19,705 nucleotides of DNA from JAEZFI01 sp044508215 (GTDB lineage Bacteria > Actinomycetota > Acidimicrobiia > Acidimicrobiales > Microtrichaceae). The translations under genes were made by a program, and so were the position numbers. The notes beneath the pieces were generated by a model. It made no database searches. It worked only from the letters and a program-made list of their open reading frames with translations, and was not told where the DNA came from. Shown here piece by piece: positions 1-6,876 of this stretch. The stretch spans positions 1-19,705 of the forward strand of contig JBIQID010000054.1 in the NCBI GenBank assembly GCA_044508215.1, written 5' to 3'. How positions within the stretch are numbered: the stretch's first letter is position 1; each line of letters begins with the position of its first letter.

Positions 1-672
1 GACGTCCTCGCCGCTGGCCCTCGGCACCGCGAGAAGCATCGTCGTGACGTTCAGCGACCGGGCGACCGCCTCGATGTCGTGACGGGTCCCCATCACGGGC
101 ACCGACCGGATGCGGAGCCGCCGCAGCCTCGGGTCGTCGTCGAGGAGCGCCACCGGGAGGTACGGGCTGGAGGGCGACCCGAGCATCGAGCGCACGGCGT
201 TCGTGCCCGCGTCGCCCGCGCCGAAGACGATGATCGGCTCGGAGGCGTCCACGCCCGGGAGGAGGCTGCGGTCGAGCAGGTAGCGGAACGCGAACCGGCC
301 GGCCCCCATCAGCACGACGGCTGCCATGAGCGCCATCACCGTGGCGCTGACCGGCAGCAGGTGGCCGAGGAGGAACCGGTTGGCCGGAACGATCACGACC
401 GTCACGACCATCGCGGTGATGACGCAGTTCACCGCCTCCTCGAGCGTGCCGTACCGCCACCGGTGCACGTAGAGGCCACGGCTCGCCCCGTAGGCGACCT
501 GCACGGCGACGGCGATCCCGCCGACGACGACCATGCCGAGGGGCGAGACCTTCGAGAGCTGGAAGTCGTAGCGCAGCAGGGTCGCGACGAAGAGCGCTGC
601 GACCCACATGGAGCCGTCGAACGCCGCCTGCAACGCGAACCGATGCCGGGCCAACATCCCGCTGTAGCGCAT
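1..672 (-). CDS. Membrane nucleotide-sugar dehydratase/epimerase, CapD/FlaA1/PglF type (3' end outside window)
   Basis: The frame is open from an ATG at 672 to the window edge and gives 224 N-terminal residues; the C-terminal part lies beyond position 1. About four membrane segments fill residues 10-130, with the family signature LRYDF near 33-37 and GLYVHRWRYGTLEEA at 66-80. A Rossmann dinucleotide-binding start follows at 148-156 (IVFGAGDAG), then an LLDDD/PVMGT region. This is the N-terminal half of the polysaccharide-biosynthesis NDP-hexose 4,6-dehydratase family (WbpM, PglF, FlaA1), which usually runs to about 600 residues and makes UDP-deoxysugars on the inner membrane face. The missing C-terminal SDR domain leaves open whether it is a full dehydratase or a shorter protein with only the CoA-binding-like domain. 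An AGGGGAG ribosome site lies just upstream of the ATG. It diverges from the deacetylase gene at 821. Confidence 0.85.
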   Translation of the reverse strand, partial: MRYSGMLARHRFALQAAFDGSMWVAALFVATLLRYDFQLSKVSPLGMVVVGGIAVAVQVAYGASRGLYVHRWRYGTLEEAVNCVITAMVVTVVIVPANRFLLGHLLPVSATVMALMAAVVLMGAGRFAFRYLLDRSLLPGVDASEPIIVFGAGDAGTNAVRSMLGSPSSPYLPVALLDDDPRLRRLRIRSVPVMGTRHDIEAVARSLNVTTMLLAVPRASGEDV

Positions 673-770
673 CGCTCCCCTTCGTGACGGCGGCACGCCT
701 GTGCCCACGAAGCGTACCGGCACGGCGGCGCCCACGAGGGCAGTCCGCTCCGCTCGACCGACGGCCGTTG

Positions 771-796
771 GTTGACGCTCGGAACCGCGAGTCAAC
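771..796 (+). repeat. Bulged inverted repeat overlapping a -35-like TTGACG
   Basis: Within the 148-bp divergent spacer (673-820) GTTGA (771-775) pairs with TCAAC (792-796) and CTCG (778-781) pairs with CGAG (788-791), leaving a two-base CG bulge and a six-base loop. The left arm contains TTGACG (772-777), a good -35 match; the sequence 18 bases downstream, CACACT (796-801), is only a weak -10. The repeat could be an operator for the deacetylase/GT4 pair or a hairpin at the mRNA 5' end. I see the symmetry directly; the regulatory role is inference. Confidence 0.35.
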
Positions 797-810
797 ACAC
801 TTGCGGGCCG

Positions 811-818
811 AGGAGGGG
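811..818 (+). promoter_or_regulatory. Strong ribosome binding site for the polysaccharide deacetylase
   Basis: AGGAGGGG sits two bases before the ATG at 821, with its core centred at usual spacing. It fixes this ATG as the start, against upstream start codons in other frames that lack such a site. Confidence 0.75.
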
Positions 819-820
819 TC

Positions 821-1633
821 ATGGGAACGGTCAGCGGGCTCGCGCGGCGCAGCGTCAGGACGACCGCTGCGCTGTGGGACCGGTTGCGACCGCCCGCGGA
901 CGGCATCGTCGTCCTCCTCTACCACCGCGTGGGCCGCAGCGGAGGGAGGACCACCCTCGATCCGGGTGCCTTCGCAGCACAGGTCGAGCACCTCGCGTCA
1001 TCGCACCGCGTGCTCGACCTGGACGCCGCTGCAGCCGAGCTCGCAGCGGGCGTCGACGTCGGCCCGGGGGTGGTGGTCACGTTCGACGACGGCACGCCCG
1101 ACTGGGTGGAGGAGGTGCTGCCGGTGCTCGAGCGCCACCGGGTCCCCGCGACGTTCTTCGTCGCGACCGCGTCGGTGGAGGACGGGACGCTGCTCCCCGA
1201 CGGGTGTGCCCCCATCAGCTGGGCGGGCCTCGCGGAGATGCGGTCCACGGGGCTCGCGACGATCGGCTCGCACACCCACACCCACGCGCTGATGGACCGG
1301 GTCCCGCTGCACCTGGCGAGGGACGAGCTCGACCGTTCGGTGGGCCTGGTCGAGGAGCGCCTGCAGTGCGGCGTGCGGCACTTCGCCTACCCGAAGGCGC
1401 TGCCGGCGTCCCCGGAAGTGGAGCCGCTCGTCCGTGATCGCTTCGTCACGGCGAGCCTGGCGGGGTGCCGTCCGAACGCTGCCGGCGTGGACCTCCACCG
1501 CCTGGCCCGCTCGCCGATCCTCGCCGACGACGGCGAGCGCTGGTTCCGGGCGAAGGTGGCGGGAGGCCTGCGGGTGGAGGCGGACGTGCGCTCGATCGTC
1601 GACCGGGTGCGCTACCGCAGGGCGCAGGCGTGA
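821..1633 (+). CDS. Polysaccharide deacetylase (NodB homology domain)
   Basis: This 270-residue protein has the carbohydrate esterase 4 motifs: TFDDG at 87-91 (D89 catalytic base, D90 metal ligand) and SHTHTH at 150-155 (H151 and H155 metal ligands), followed by FAYPK at 188-192. LLYHRVG at 32-38 is the usual first strand of this subgroup. Such enzymes remove N- or O-acetyl groups from glycans. The subgroup with YHRV and FAYP motifs is typically found in exopolysaccharide loci. There is no clear signal peptide, so it may act on a lipid-linked or cytoplasmic intermediate, or be exported in a way I cannot see. The stop overlaps the GTG start of the next gene (GTGA at 1630-1633), so the two are probably co-translated. 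The exact substrate cannot be read from sequence. Confidence 0.9.
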   Translation: MGTVSGLARRSVRTTAALWDRLRPPADGIVVLLYHRVGRSGGRTTLDPGAFAAQVEHLASSHRVLDLDAAAAELAAGVDVGPGVVVTFDDGTPDWVEEVLPVLERHRVPATFFVATASVEDGTLLPDGCAPISWAGLAEMRSTGLATIGSHTHTHALMDRVPLHLARDELDRSVGLVEERLQCGVRHFAYPKALPASPEVEPLVRDRFVTASLAGCRPNAAGVDLHRLARSPILADDGERWFRAKVAGGLRVEADVRSIVDRVRYRRAQA

Positions 1634-2880
1634 GGGGCAGATCCTCGGGCAGGCGAGCGGCTGGTCGTGCCGCCGTCGGTGCCGGCCCGCCCCCTCGTGG
1701 CGCCCAGCCGACGCTCGTCCACGTCACGACGGTCGACCTCAGCCTCGAGCACCTCCTGGGGCCGCAGCTCTCGGCGTTCGTCGATGCCGGCTACGACGTG
1801 GTCGCGATGAGCGCGCCGGGCGAATGGGTGCCGGCGGTCGAGCGGCGGGGGGTCCGCTACGAGGCCATCGGGCACCTCTCCCGTTCGATGTCGCCCACCT
1901 CCGACGTACGGGCGCTGGTGGAGCTGTGGCAGGCGTTCCGGAGGCTCCGACCCGCCATCGTCCACACCCACAACCCGAAGTCGGGGGTCCTGGGCCGGAT
2001 CGCTGCCCGGGCCGCCGGCGTGCCGGTGGTGGTGAACACGGTCCACGGGTTGTACGCCACGCCGGAGGACCCGTTCGCCCGTCGGGCCCTCGTCTACGCG
2101 GCCGAGCGGCTCGCCGCAGCGTTCTCTCACGCCGAGCTGGTGCAGAACCCCGAGGACGTGCCGGTGCTGCGGCGCCTCCGGGTGCCGGCCGAACGCTTGA
2201 CGTTGCTCGGCAACGGCGTGGACCTGGCGCGGTTCGGCCGGCACGGCGACGTCGAGGCTGCCCGCCGGGAGGTCCGCCAGGAGTGGGGTGTCGCCGACGG
2301 TGATGTCGTCGTGGGGACGGTCGGGCGCCTGGTGCTCGAGAAGGGGTACCGGGAGCTGTTCGGGGCGTGGGAGGTGGTCCGGCGCGCGCACCCGAACGCC
2401 CGCCTCGTCGTGATCGGGCCGACCGAGCCCCACAAGGCCGATGAGCTGCCCGTCGACGAGGTCGAGCGGGCCCGGGCGATGGGCGTCCAGTTCGACGGGC
2501 ACCGTGACGACGTCGAGCGCCGGTACCACGGGATGGACGTCTTCGTGCTGGCGTCGCACCGCGAGGGCTTCCCGCGGGCGGCGATGGAGGCGGCAGCGTC
2601 GGGGCTGCCCATCGTGGCGACGGACATCCGCGGCTGCCGCCAGGTGGTGGAGCCGGGGGTGACCGGGCTCCTCGTGCCGGTGCGGACGGTGGAGCCGCTG
2701 GCGGCAGCGCTCACGCGGCTGGTCGACGACGCGGGGCTGCGGCGGTCCATGGGCGAGGCCGCGGTGCGGAAGGCGGCAGCCGAGTTCGACGACCGGCGGG
2801 TGGTGGCCACGACGCTCGCCGTCTACGAGGGCCTGCTGCGCCGCAAGGGCCTGCGCCCACCGAGCCCCGGCACCGCCTGA
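1630..2880 (+). CDS. Glycosyltransferase family 4 (GT-B)
   Basis: The GTG at 1630 overlaps the deacetylase TGA and gives 416 residues. The frame is open further upstream, but that part is a shadow of the deacetylase gene. The first ~26 residues are Arg/Ala/Pro-rich and the fold starts at PTLVHVTTVD. N-terminal half: VHTHNPKSGVLGRIAA (111-126) and VVVNTVHG (133-140). C-terminal half: GTVGRLVLEKGY (229-240), FVLASHREGFPRAAMEA (305-321) with the E-x7-E donor-binding pair E312/E320, and a GLPIVATDIRG segment (325-335). It is a retaining transferase using a nucleotide sugar, similar in layout to PglA/CapM-type enzymes that extend undecaprenyl-linked sugars. Coupling to the deacetylase suggests the two modify and extend the same glycan. 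Donor and acceptor are unknown. Confidence 0.9.
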   Translation: MRGRSSGRRAAGRAAVGAGPPPRGAQPTLVHVTTVDLSLEHLLGPQLSAFVDAGYDVVAMSAPGEWVPAVERRGVRYEAIGHLSRSMSPTSDVRALVELWQAFRRLRPAIVHTHNPKSGVLGRIAARAAGVPVVVNTVHGLYATPEDPFARRALVYAAERLAAAFSHAELVQNPEDVPVLRRLRVPAERLTLLGNGVDLARFGRHGDVEAARREVRQEWGVADGDVVVGTVGRLVLEKGYRELFGAWEVVRRAHPNARLVVIGPTEPHKADELPVDEVERARAMGVQFDGHRDDVERRYHGMDVFVLASHREGFPRAAMEAAASGLPIVATDIRGCRQVVEPGVTGLLVPVRTVEPLAAALTRLVDDAGLRRSMGEAAVRKAAAEFDDRRVVATTLAVYEGLLRRKGLRPPSPGTA

Positions 2881-2918
2881 GGCGGGTGGGAGCTGGCTGA
2901 GGGTCCGGGCGGCCGCGC

Positions 2919-2924
2919 TACGCT
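2919..2924 (+). promoter_or_regulatory. Candidate -10 element for tRNA-Val
   Basis: TACGCT matches the actinobacterial TAnnnT pattern and lies 10 bases upstream of the mature tRNA 5' end. A weak -35-like CTGAGG lies about 16 bases further up. This is a candidate only; read-through from the glycosyltransferase is also possible. Confidence 0.3.
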
Positions 2925-2934
2925 GTCGGCTCCC

Positions 2935-3008
2935 GGGCGTTTAGCTCAGTTGGTTAGAGCGCTGCCTTCACACGGCAGAGGTCGGCAGTTCGAGTCTGCC
3001 ATCGCCCA
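2935..3008 (+). tRNA. tRNA-Val (anticodon CAC)
   Basis: A full 74-base cloverleaf can be folded by hand. The acceptor stem is GGGCGTT/ATCGCCC with one T-T mismatch, and the D-stem is GCTC/GAGC. The anticodon stem CTGCC/GGCAG (2962-2966, 2974-2978) encloses TTCACAC, with anticodon CAC at 2969-2971. The T-stem is GGCAG/CTGCC around TTCGAGT, and the discriminator is A3008. CCA is not encoded. It reads the GTG codon. It lies 54 bases after the glycosyltransferase and ends 17 bases before the convergent DUF5989 gene. Confidence 0.95.
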
Positions 3009-3025
3009 CTCCCCCGCCTTCTCGT

Positions 3026-3193
3026 TCAGAGGAACGGGTAGAGCGCCGCTGGGGCGACGGCGGCGGTTGCGGTCACCACCGCGGCAGCGGCGAGCGCCAG
3101 GAGCAGCGCCAGCACGAGGCCCAGGTTGCGGGTGGCGGCGCCGTACCTCACCAGCTCGACCACCAGCCGAAGGGTGTGGACCGCCGACCTCAC
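3026..3193 (-). CDS. Small DUF5989-family membrane protein (SxtK-like)
   Basis: This 55-residue protein starts with GTG at 3193, whose GTGA overlaps the TGA of the SGNH gene; GGAGG lies 8-10 bases upstream. It has an N-terminal amphipathic stretch (HTLRLVVELVRYGAATRN, 6-23), one hydrophobic helix (24-45) and the ending VAPAALYPFL. From memory, DUF5989 proteins are about 50 residues with a basic N-terminal stretch, one membrane helix and a final AP-x-x-Y-P/T-F/L pattern, and occur beside carbamoyltransferases and SGNH hydrolases; SxtK of the saxitoxin cluster is of this kind. Size, topology, ending and position as last gene of the unit all fit. Biochemical role is unknown; a membrane scaffold for the carbamoyltransferase is a guess. 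It is easy to miss in automatic annotation because of its size. Confidence 0.75.
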   Translation of the reverse strand: MRSAVHTLRLVVELVRYGAATRNLGLVLALLLALAAAAVVTATAAVAPAALYPFL

Positions 3194-5025
3194 GGAGCCG
3201 CCTCCGCCGCCCGGGCGATCGCCGGGCGCAGCGTCCGGTACATCTCCTCCGCGATCACCCGAGCGCCCCGTTCGTTGTGGTGCATCGAGTCGAAGAACAC
3301 GGGCTCCTCCAGCGCGTCCAGCGCCCCGGCGACGTCGACGACCTCCTCGGGGAGCTGCGCCCGAGCGGCCGCCCACCACTCCTTGGACCAGGCACCGCCG
3401 TCCTCGTCGAGCGGCTCTCCCTCCACGGGACGGGCTCGCGTGTAGATCGACGGCTGCCAGAACCAGAACGCATCCACCCCGTGCGCGTCCGCCGAGACCC
3501 GGCTGATGTCGAGCGCCCTCGAGTAGTGGTCGATCGCCATCTCCGCCACCTCGCCGGTGGCGACACGCTTGCCGTCGCACGACGGGATGACCCGCGCCCC
3601 GGCGGGTCCTCCGTCGGGGTCCCACCTCCTGCTGTGGATCTCGTCCAGCACCCGCTGTCGCAGCCGGTCGAGCGCCGGGTCGATGGGTGGCCCCTTGCGT
3701 GAGGCACACCCGGCGTCCTGGCGGTGCAGCGCGCCGGCCATGTCGTTGATCCCGTCGAAGAACACCACGAGGTCGGGCGGGGGCCGGTGCTCCATCTCCC
3801 AGGCGAACGTCTGCGCCTCGTGGAGCAGCATGTCGGCGGGCACCCCGTAGTTCTCGGCGTCCACTGCGACGCCGTCGTCCCACGCGAGTCGGGCGATCTC
3901 GGACGCGATCGTGTGCTCGTCCCGCTGGCCCATGCCGAAGGCGGTCGACCCGCCGAAGAACCACAGCGAGACCCTCCGGCAGTCACAGTCGGGCGGCGTC
4001 CAGCTCGCCCGGCGTCCGTCGCGCACGTTGATCGTCCGTGACCGGACGTCCTTGATCCGCGGGCTCGAGGTGGGGTCGAAGGCGACAGCGAAGAACCAAT
4101 CGAGGTCCTCCATGTGCTCAGCGGCCTCCGGCTGTTCGGCAATTGCCACCGGCACGGGCACGCCCTCACCGCGAGTGCCGCCGACGGCCGGAGGGGTCAG
4201 CTCGATCCACGCCAGGACCGCCACGACAGCCAGGACGCCCAGCGCAGGAGCAACGAGGCGACGCCGCCAGCGCATCGAGGCGGGTGGATCGTCCAGACGG
4301 GGATCGACCGCCCACGGGCTCCCGGCCCTCACCGACCGGCGGGCCCGCCGGATCCACCCCGAGGACGCGCCTGTACCGGGTTCGAGCGGGTCGTGGCGGA
4401 CCAGGCGCTGCCCCACCCAGGGCACCACGACCACCACGAGCCCGAGCAGACCGAACACCACCCACCCCAGCACCGCGGCCACCGCCGCGCTGATCCGCTC
4501 GGAGACCGATGCCGCCCGCGTGGGCGCCAGCGACACCACGATCGTCGCGACGAGCGCGACTGCGCAGAGAGCGAGCGGGACGATCCGGCTTCCCGACCAC
4601 CACCCCCAGCCCGCCGCCGCAGCCAACGTCGCTCCCACCGGGAGTCGGGAGCCCGCATGCGCTCGGGGGAGCCCCGGCACCGGGGGCCGCCCACGCCACG
4701 ACCAGTCGATCACCGTCGCGGCGAGCACCACCCACGCCCCCACCCCCACGCCACCCAGCGGCACGCAGGCAGCACCGGCCGCAGCCGTCGCGGCGAGCCG
4801 CAGGTACCACGCCCGGGCCGGAAGGACGACGTGGAGCACGTGCAACGCCACCAGGGCTCCGCCCACGCCGAGCGCCCGGTCGAAGCCGACGCTCTCGCGG
4901 TAGGTGCGCAGGACGGGTCCGGCGACCAGCAGCACCAGCGCGACGGTCGACGGGGCATCCGCGGCCTCTCGATGCGGCGCGGCCGGCACCTCCCGCCAGG
5001 TCGGCTGCTCCACCCGCTCCGCCAT
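3190..5025 (-). CDS. Polytopic membrane protein with C-terminal SGNH/GDSL-type hydrolase domain (possible SxtJ-like N-terminal domain)
   Basis: ATG at 5025 overlaps the carbamoyltransferase stop (TGATG) and has GGTGGAG just upstream; the frame is open upstream to 5394 but that part is shadow. Of 611 residues, 26-206 contain about six hydrophobic segments and 258-275 a last one. An SGNH domain follows: FFGGSTAFG with Ser360 (block I), NYG at 392-394 (block II), FFDGINDM with Asn427 (block III) and FDSMHHNERG with Asp579/His582 (block V). The end of the membrane part, LGWVVFG...VPWVGQRLVRHDPL...SSGWIRR (186-227), resembles the KDPL...SYWI/R ending of SxtJ-family proteins. SGNH enzymes are O-acyl esterases or acyltransferases; with the active site after the last helix, it probably works outside the membrane on a carbamoylated or acylated glycan. 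Substrate and direction are unknown. DUF5989 follows with overlap. Confidence 0.82.
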   Translation of the reverse strand: MAERVEQPTWREVPAAPHREAADAPSTVALVLLVAGPVLRTYRESVGFDRALGVGGALVALHVLHVVLPARAWYLRLAATAAAGAACVPLGGVGVGAWVVLAATVIDWSWRGRPPVPGLPRAHAGSRLPVGATLAAAAGWGWWSGSRIVPLALCAVALVATIVVSLAPTRAASVSERISAAVAAVLGWVVFGLLGLVVVVVPWVGQRLVRHDPLEPGTGASSGWIRRARRSVRAGSPWAVDPRLDDPPASMRWRRRLVAPALGVLAVVAVLAWIELTPPAVGGTRGEGVPVPVAIAEQPEAAEHMEDLDWFFAVAFDPTSSPRIKDVRSRTINVRDGRRASWTPPDCDCRRVSLWFFGGSTAFGMGQRDEHTIASEIARLAWDDGVAVDAENYGVPADMLLHEAQTFAWEMEHRPPPDLVVFFDGINDMAGALHRQDAGCASRKGPPIDPALDRLRQRVLDEIHSRRWDPDGGPAGARVIPSCDGKRVATGEVAEMAIDHYSRALDISRVSADAHGVDAFWFWQPSIYTRARPVEGEPLDEDGGAWSKEWWAAARAQLPEEVVDVAGALDALEEPVFFDSMHHNERGARVIAEEMYRTLRPAIARAAEAAP

Positions 5026-6806
5026 CAGAGCTCCACCAGGCAGTCGCCCACCACGAGCAGGTCCAGGCCGGCGGCAACCGCCGTCGCGTGCGCATCCGCG
5101 GGCGTGCACACGATCGGCTCGTCCGCCACGTTGAACGAGGTGTTGAGCAGCACGGGGCAGCCGGTCGCAGCGTGGAACTCCTCGAGCAGCAGGTGGAACC
5201 GTGCGTCGAGCTCCCGATGCACCGTCTGCACCCGCGCCGACCCGTCCACGTGCGTGCACGCCGGGACCTCCGACCGCGGCACCCGCACCCGGTCGACGAA
5301 CCCCTCGGGCTCCTGTTCGACCGCCCGCCGGCGTGGCGCGGCGACGGGGAAGGTGACCGTCATGTAGGGCGACGGCCGATCGATGTCGAACCACTCCGCC
5401 GCGTGCTCCCAGAGCACCGCCGGGGCGAACGGACGGAACGACTCCCGGCCCTTGACCTTCACGTTGAGGTCGGTCTGGGCGGTCGGCGACCGGGGGTCGG
5501 CCAGGATCGACCGCCCACCGAGCGCTCGCGGCCCGAACTCCATCCGCCCCTGGAACCAGCCCACGTACCGGCCGGCGGCAAGTGCCGCCGCCACCTCCCG
5601 GCAGAGCTCCACCTCCCCCGTCGCCCGCCGGTACGAGATCCCTTCACCCTCCAACCAGGCGGCGATCTCGTCGTCGTCGAACCGCGGGCCCAGGCGAGCC
5701 CCGCGCATCGCGTCACCGAGCGGGCCGGGACGGTCGTCGACGGATCGCTCCCCGCCGGCCACGCCGTGCCACCACCACAGCGCGGCGCCGACCGCGCTGC
5801 CCGAGTCGCCCGCGGCCGGCTGCACCCACACCCGCTCGAACGGGCCCTCCCGGACGAGGCGGCCGTTGGCGACGCAGTTCAACGCCACACCCCCGGCGAG
5901 GCAGACGTCGGTCTCGCCGGTCCGCTCCGCTGCGTGGCGAGCGGTCCGTAAGACGACCTCCTCGGTCAGCTCCTGCACCGACCGGGCGAGGTCGGCGTCC
6001 CGCTGGACGAGCGGCCCACCGGGTGAGCGGGGTGGGCCACCGAGCAGGTCGGCAAGCTCCCGCGACCGCCGCGCGGAGCTGCTCCACCAGCGCACCCGTC
6101 GGGCGTCGACGTCCATCGAACCGTCGTCGTGGACGGCGACGACCTCGCGCAGCGCATCCGCGTAGACCGGTTCGCCGAACGGGGCCAGCCCCATCAGCTT
6201 GTACTCGCCGTCGTTCGCCTGGAACCCGCACCAGGTGGTCACGAAGGCGTAGAGCAGGCCGATCGACGTCGGGAACCGCATCTCCTCCAGCAGGTCGACC
6301 TCTCGCCCCGAGCCCCGCCCGATGGTGGTGGTGGCCCACTCGCCGATCCCGTCGAACGTGATCAACGCGGCCCGCTCGAACGGCGACGGGAGGAACGCCG
6401 CTGCGGCGTGGCTCAGGTGGTGCTCGCAGAACTGGAGCGGAGGGGGCCGGCGTGCACCGAGGCGCCGCAGGGCCGAGTCGACCCTCGCAGAGATCGTGAG
6501 GTTCCGCTTCACGAGGAGCGGCAGCTCGTCCACGAACGACCGGAGCCCCTTCGGACCGCGGCGCTGCTTGGCGGCGAGGAAGCGGCTCGCCACGAGGAAC
6601 GGCTTCTCGTGGAAGACGACGGCGTCGAGCGCGTCGGCGCCCACGTCCCCGATCGCCAGGCACGACGCGATCGCACGCTCCGGCAGGGCGGCATCGTGCT
6701 TCAGCCGCGAGAAGCGCTCCTCCTCGGCGGCCGCCACGACCTCGCCGTCGACCACCAGTGCAGCGGCTGCGTCGTGGTAGTCGCAGCTGATGCCCAGCAC
6801 CCGCAT
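5025..6806 (-). CDS. O-carbamoyltransferase, NodU/CmcH/TobZ family
   Basis: This 593-residue protein matches the family length. N-terminal Kae1-like half: MRVLGISCDYHDAAAAL (1-17), EEERFSRLKHD (28-38), CEHHLSHAAAAF (127-138, the His metal/nucleotide site) and TFDGIGEW (150-157); LAGGVALNCVANG follows in mid-protein. C-terminal YrdC-like half: EFGPRALGGRSILADPRS and LLNTSFNVADEPIV. Known members form carbamoyl-adenylate from carbamoyl phosphate and ATP and pass the carbamoyl group to a hydroxyl of a sugar or antibiotic (NodU, TobZ, SxtI). No antibiotic genes are near, so a surface glycan or glycolipid is the more likely acceptor (inference). GGGAG/GAGAG lies upstream of the ATG. It is first in a unit with the SGNH and DUF5989 genes. 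A 70-bp gap separates it from the NuoF-like gene upstream. Confidence 0.93.
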   Translation of the reverse strand: MRVLGISCDYHDAAAALVVDGEVVAAAEEERFSRLKHDAALPERAIASCLAIGDVGADALDAVVFHEKPFLVASRFLAAKQRRGPKGLRSFVDELPLLVKRNLTISARVDSALRRLGARRPPPLQFCEHHLSHAAAAFLPSPFERAALITFDGIGEWATTTIGRGSGREVDLLEEMRFPTSIGLLYAFVTTWCGFQANDGEYKLMGLAPFGEPVYADALREVVAVHDDGSMDVDARRVRWWSSSARRSRELADLLGGPPRSPGGPLVQRDADLARSVQELTEEVVLRTARHAAERTGETDVCLAGGVALNCVANGRLVREGPFERVWVQPAAGDSGSAVGAALWWWHGVAGGERSVDDRPGPLGDAMRGARLGPRFDDDEIAAWLEGEGISYRRATGEVELCREVAAALAAGRYVGWFQGRMEFGPRALGGRSILADPRSPTAQTDLNVKVKGRESFRPFAPAVLWEHAAEWFDIDRPSPYMTVTFPVAAPRRRAVEQEPEGFVDRVRVPRSEVPACTHVDGSARVQTVHRELDARFHLLLEEFHAATGCPVLLNTSFNVADEPIVCTPADAHATAVAAGLDLLVVGDCLVEL

Positions 6807-6857
6807 CGGCTCTCTCCCGCTCCCCTCGTGCGCCGGGATCAGCCCGCGCCCGCCGCG

Positions 6858-6863
6858 AGGTTA
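6858..6863 (-). promoter_or_regulatory. Candidate -10 element for the carbamoyltransferase unit
   Basis: On the minus strand TAACCT fits TAnnnT and lies in the 70-bp gap between the NuoF-like gene and the carbamoyltransferase, about 50 bases before its ATG. No convincing -35 is seen, so this is weak support for separate transcription of the three-gene unit. Confidence 0.25.
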
Positions 6864-6876
6864 GAGCCAGCCGGCG

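Noticed and set aside
1612..2559. Long minus-strand open frame opposite the GT4 gene.
   Set aside because: It is His/Arg/Asp-rich without motifs, while the plus strand has full GT4 signatures.
2935..3025. tRNA-Val as an integration site of a genomic island.
   Set aside because: No integrase, no direct repeat of the tRNA 3' end elsewhere in the window, and flanking genes look like ordinary chromosome.
3911..4903. Long open frame on the plus strand opposite the SGNH gene.
   Set aside because: Its translation is low-complexity Arg/Pro/Ala/Thr with no fold or motif, typical of antisense frames in high-GC genes; the minus strand carries clear SGNH motifs.
5026..6806. An antibiotic or saxitoxin-like biosynthetic cluster suggested by the carbamoyltransferase.
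   Set aside because: No polyketide, amidinotransferase, NRPS or aminoglycoside genes are present; surrounding genes concern envelope glycans and general metabolism.
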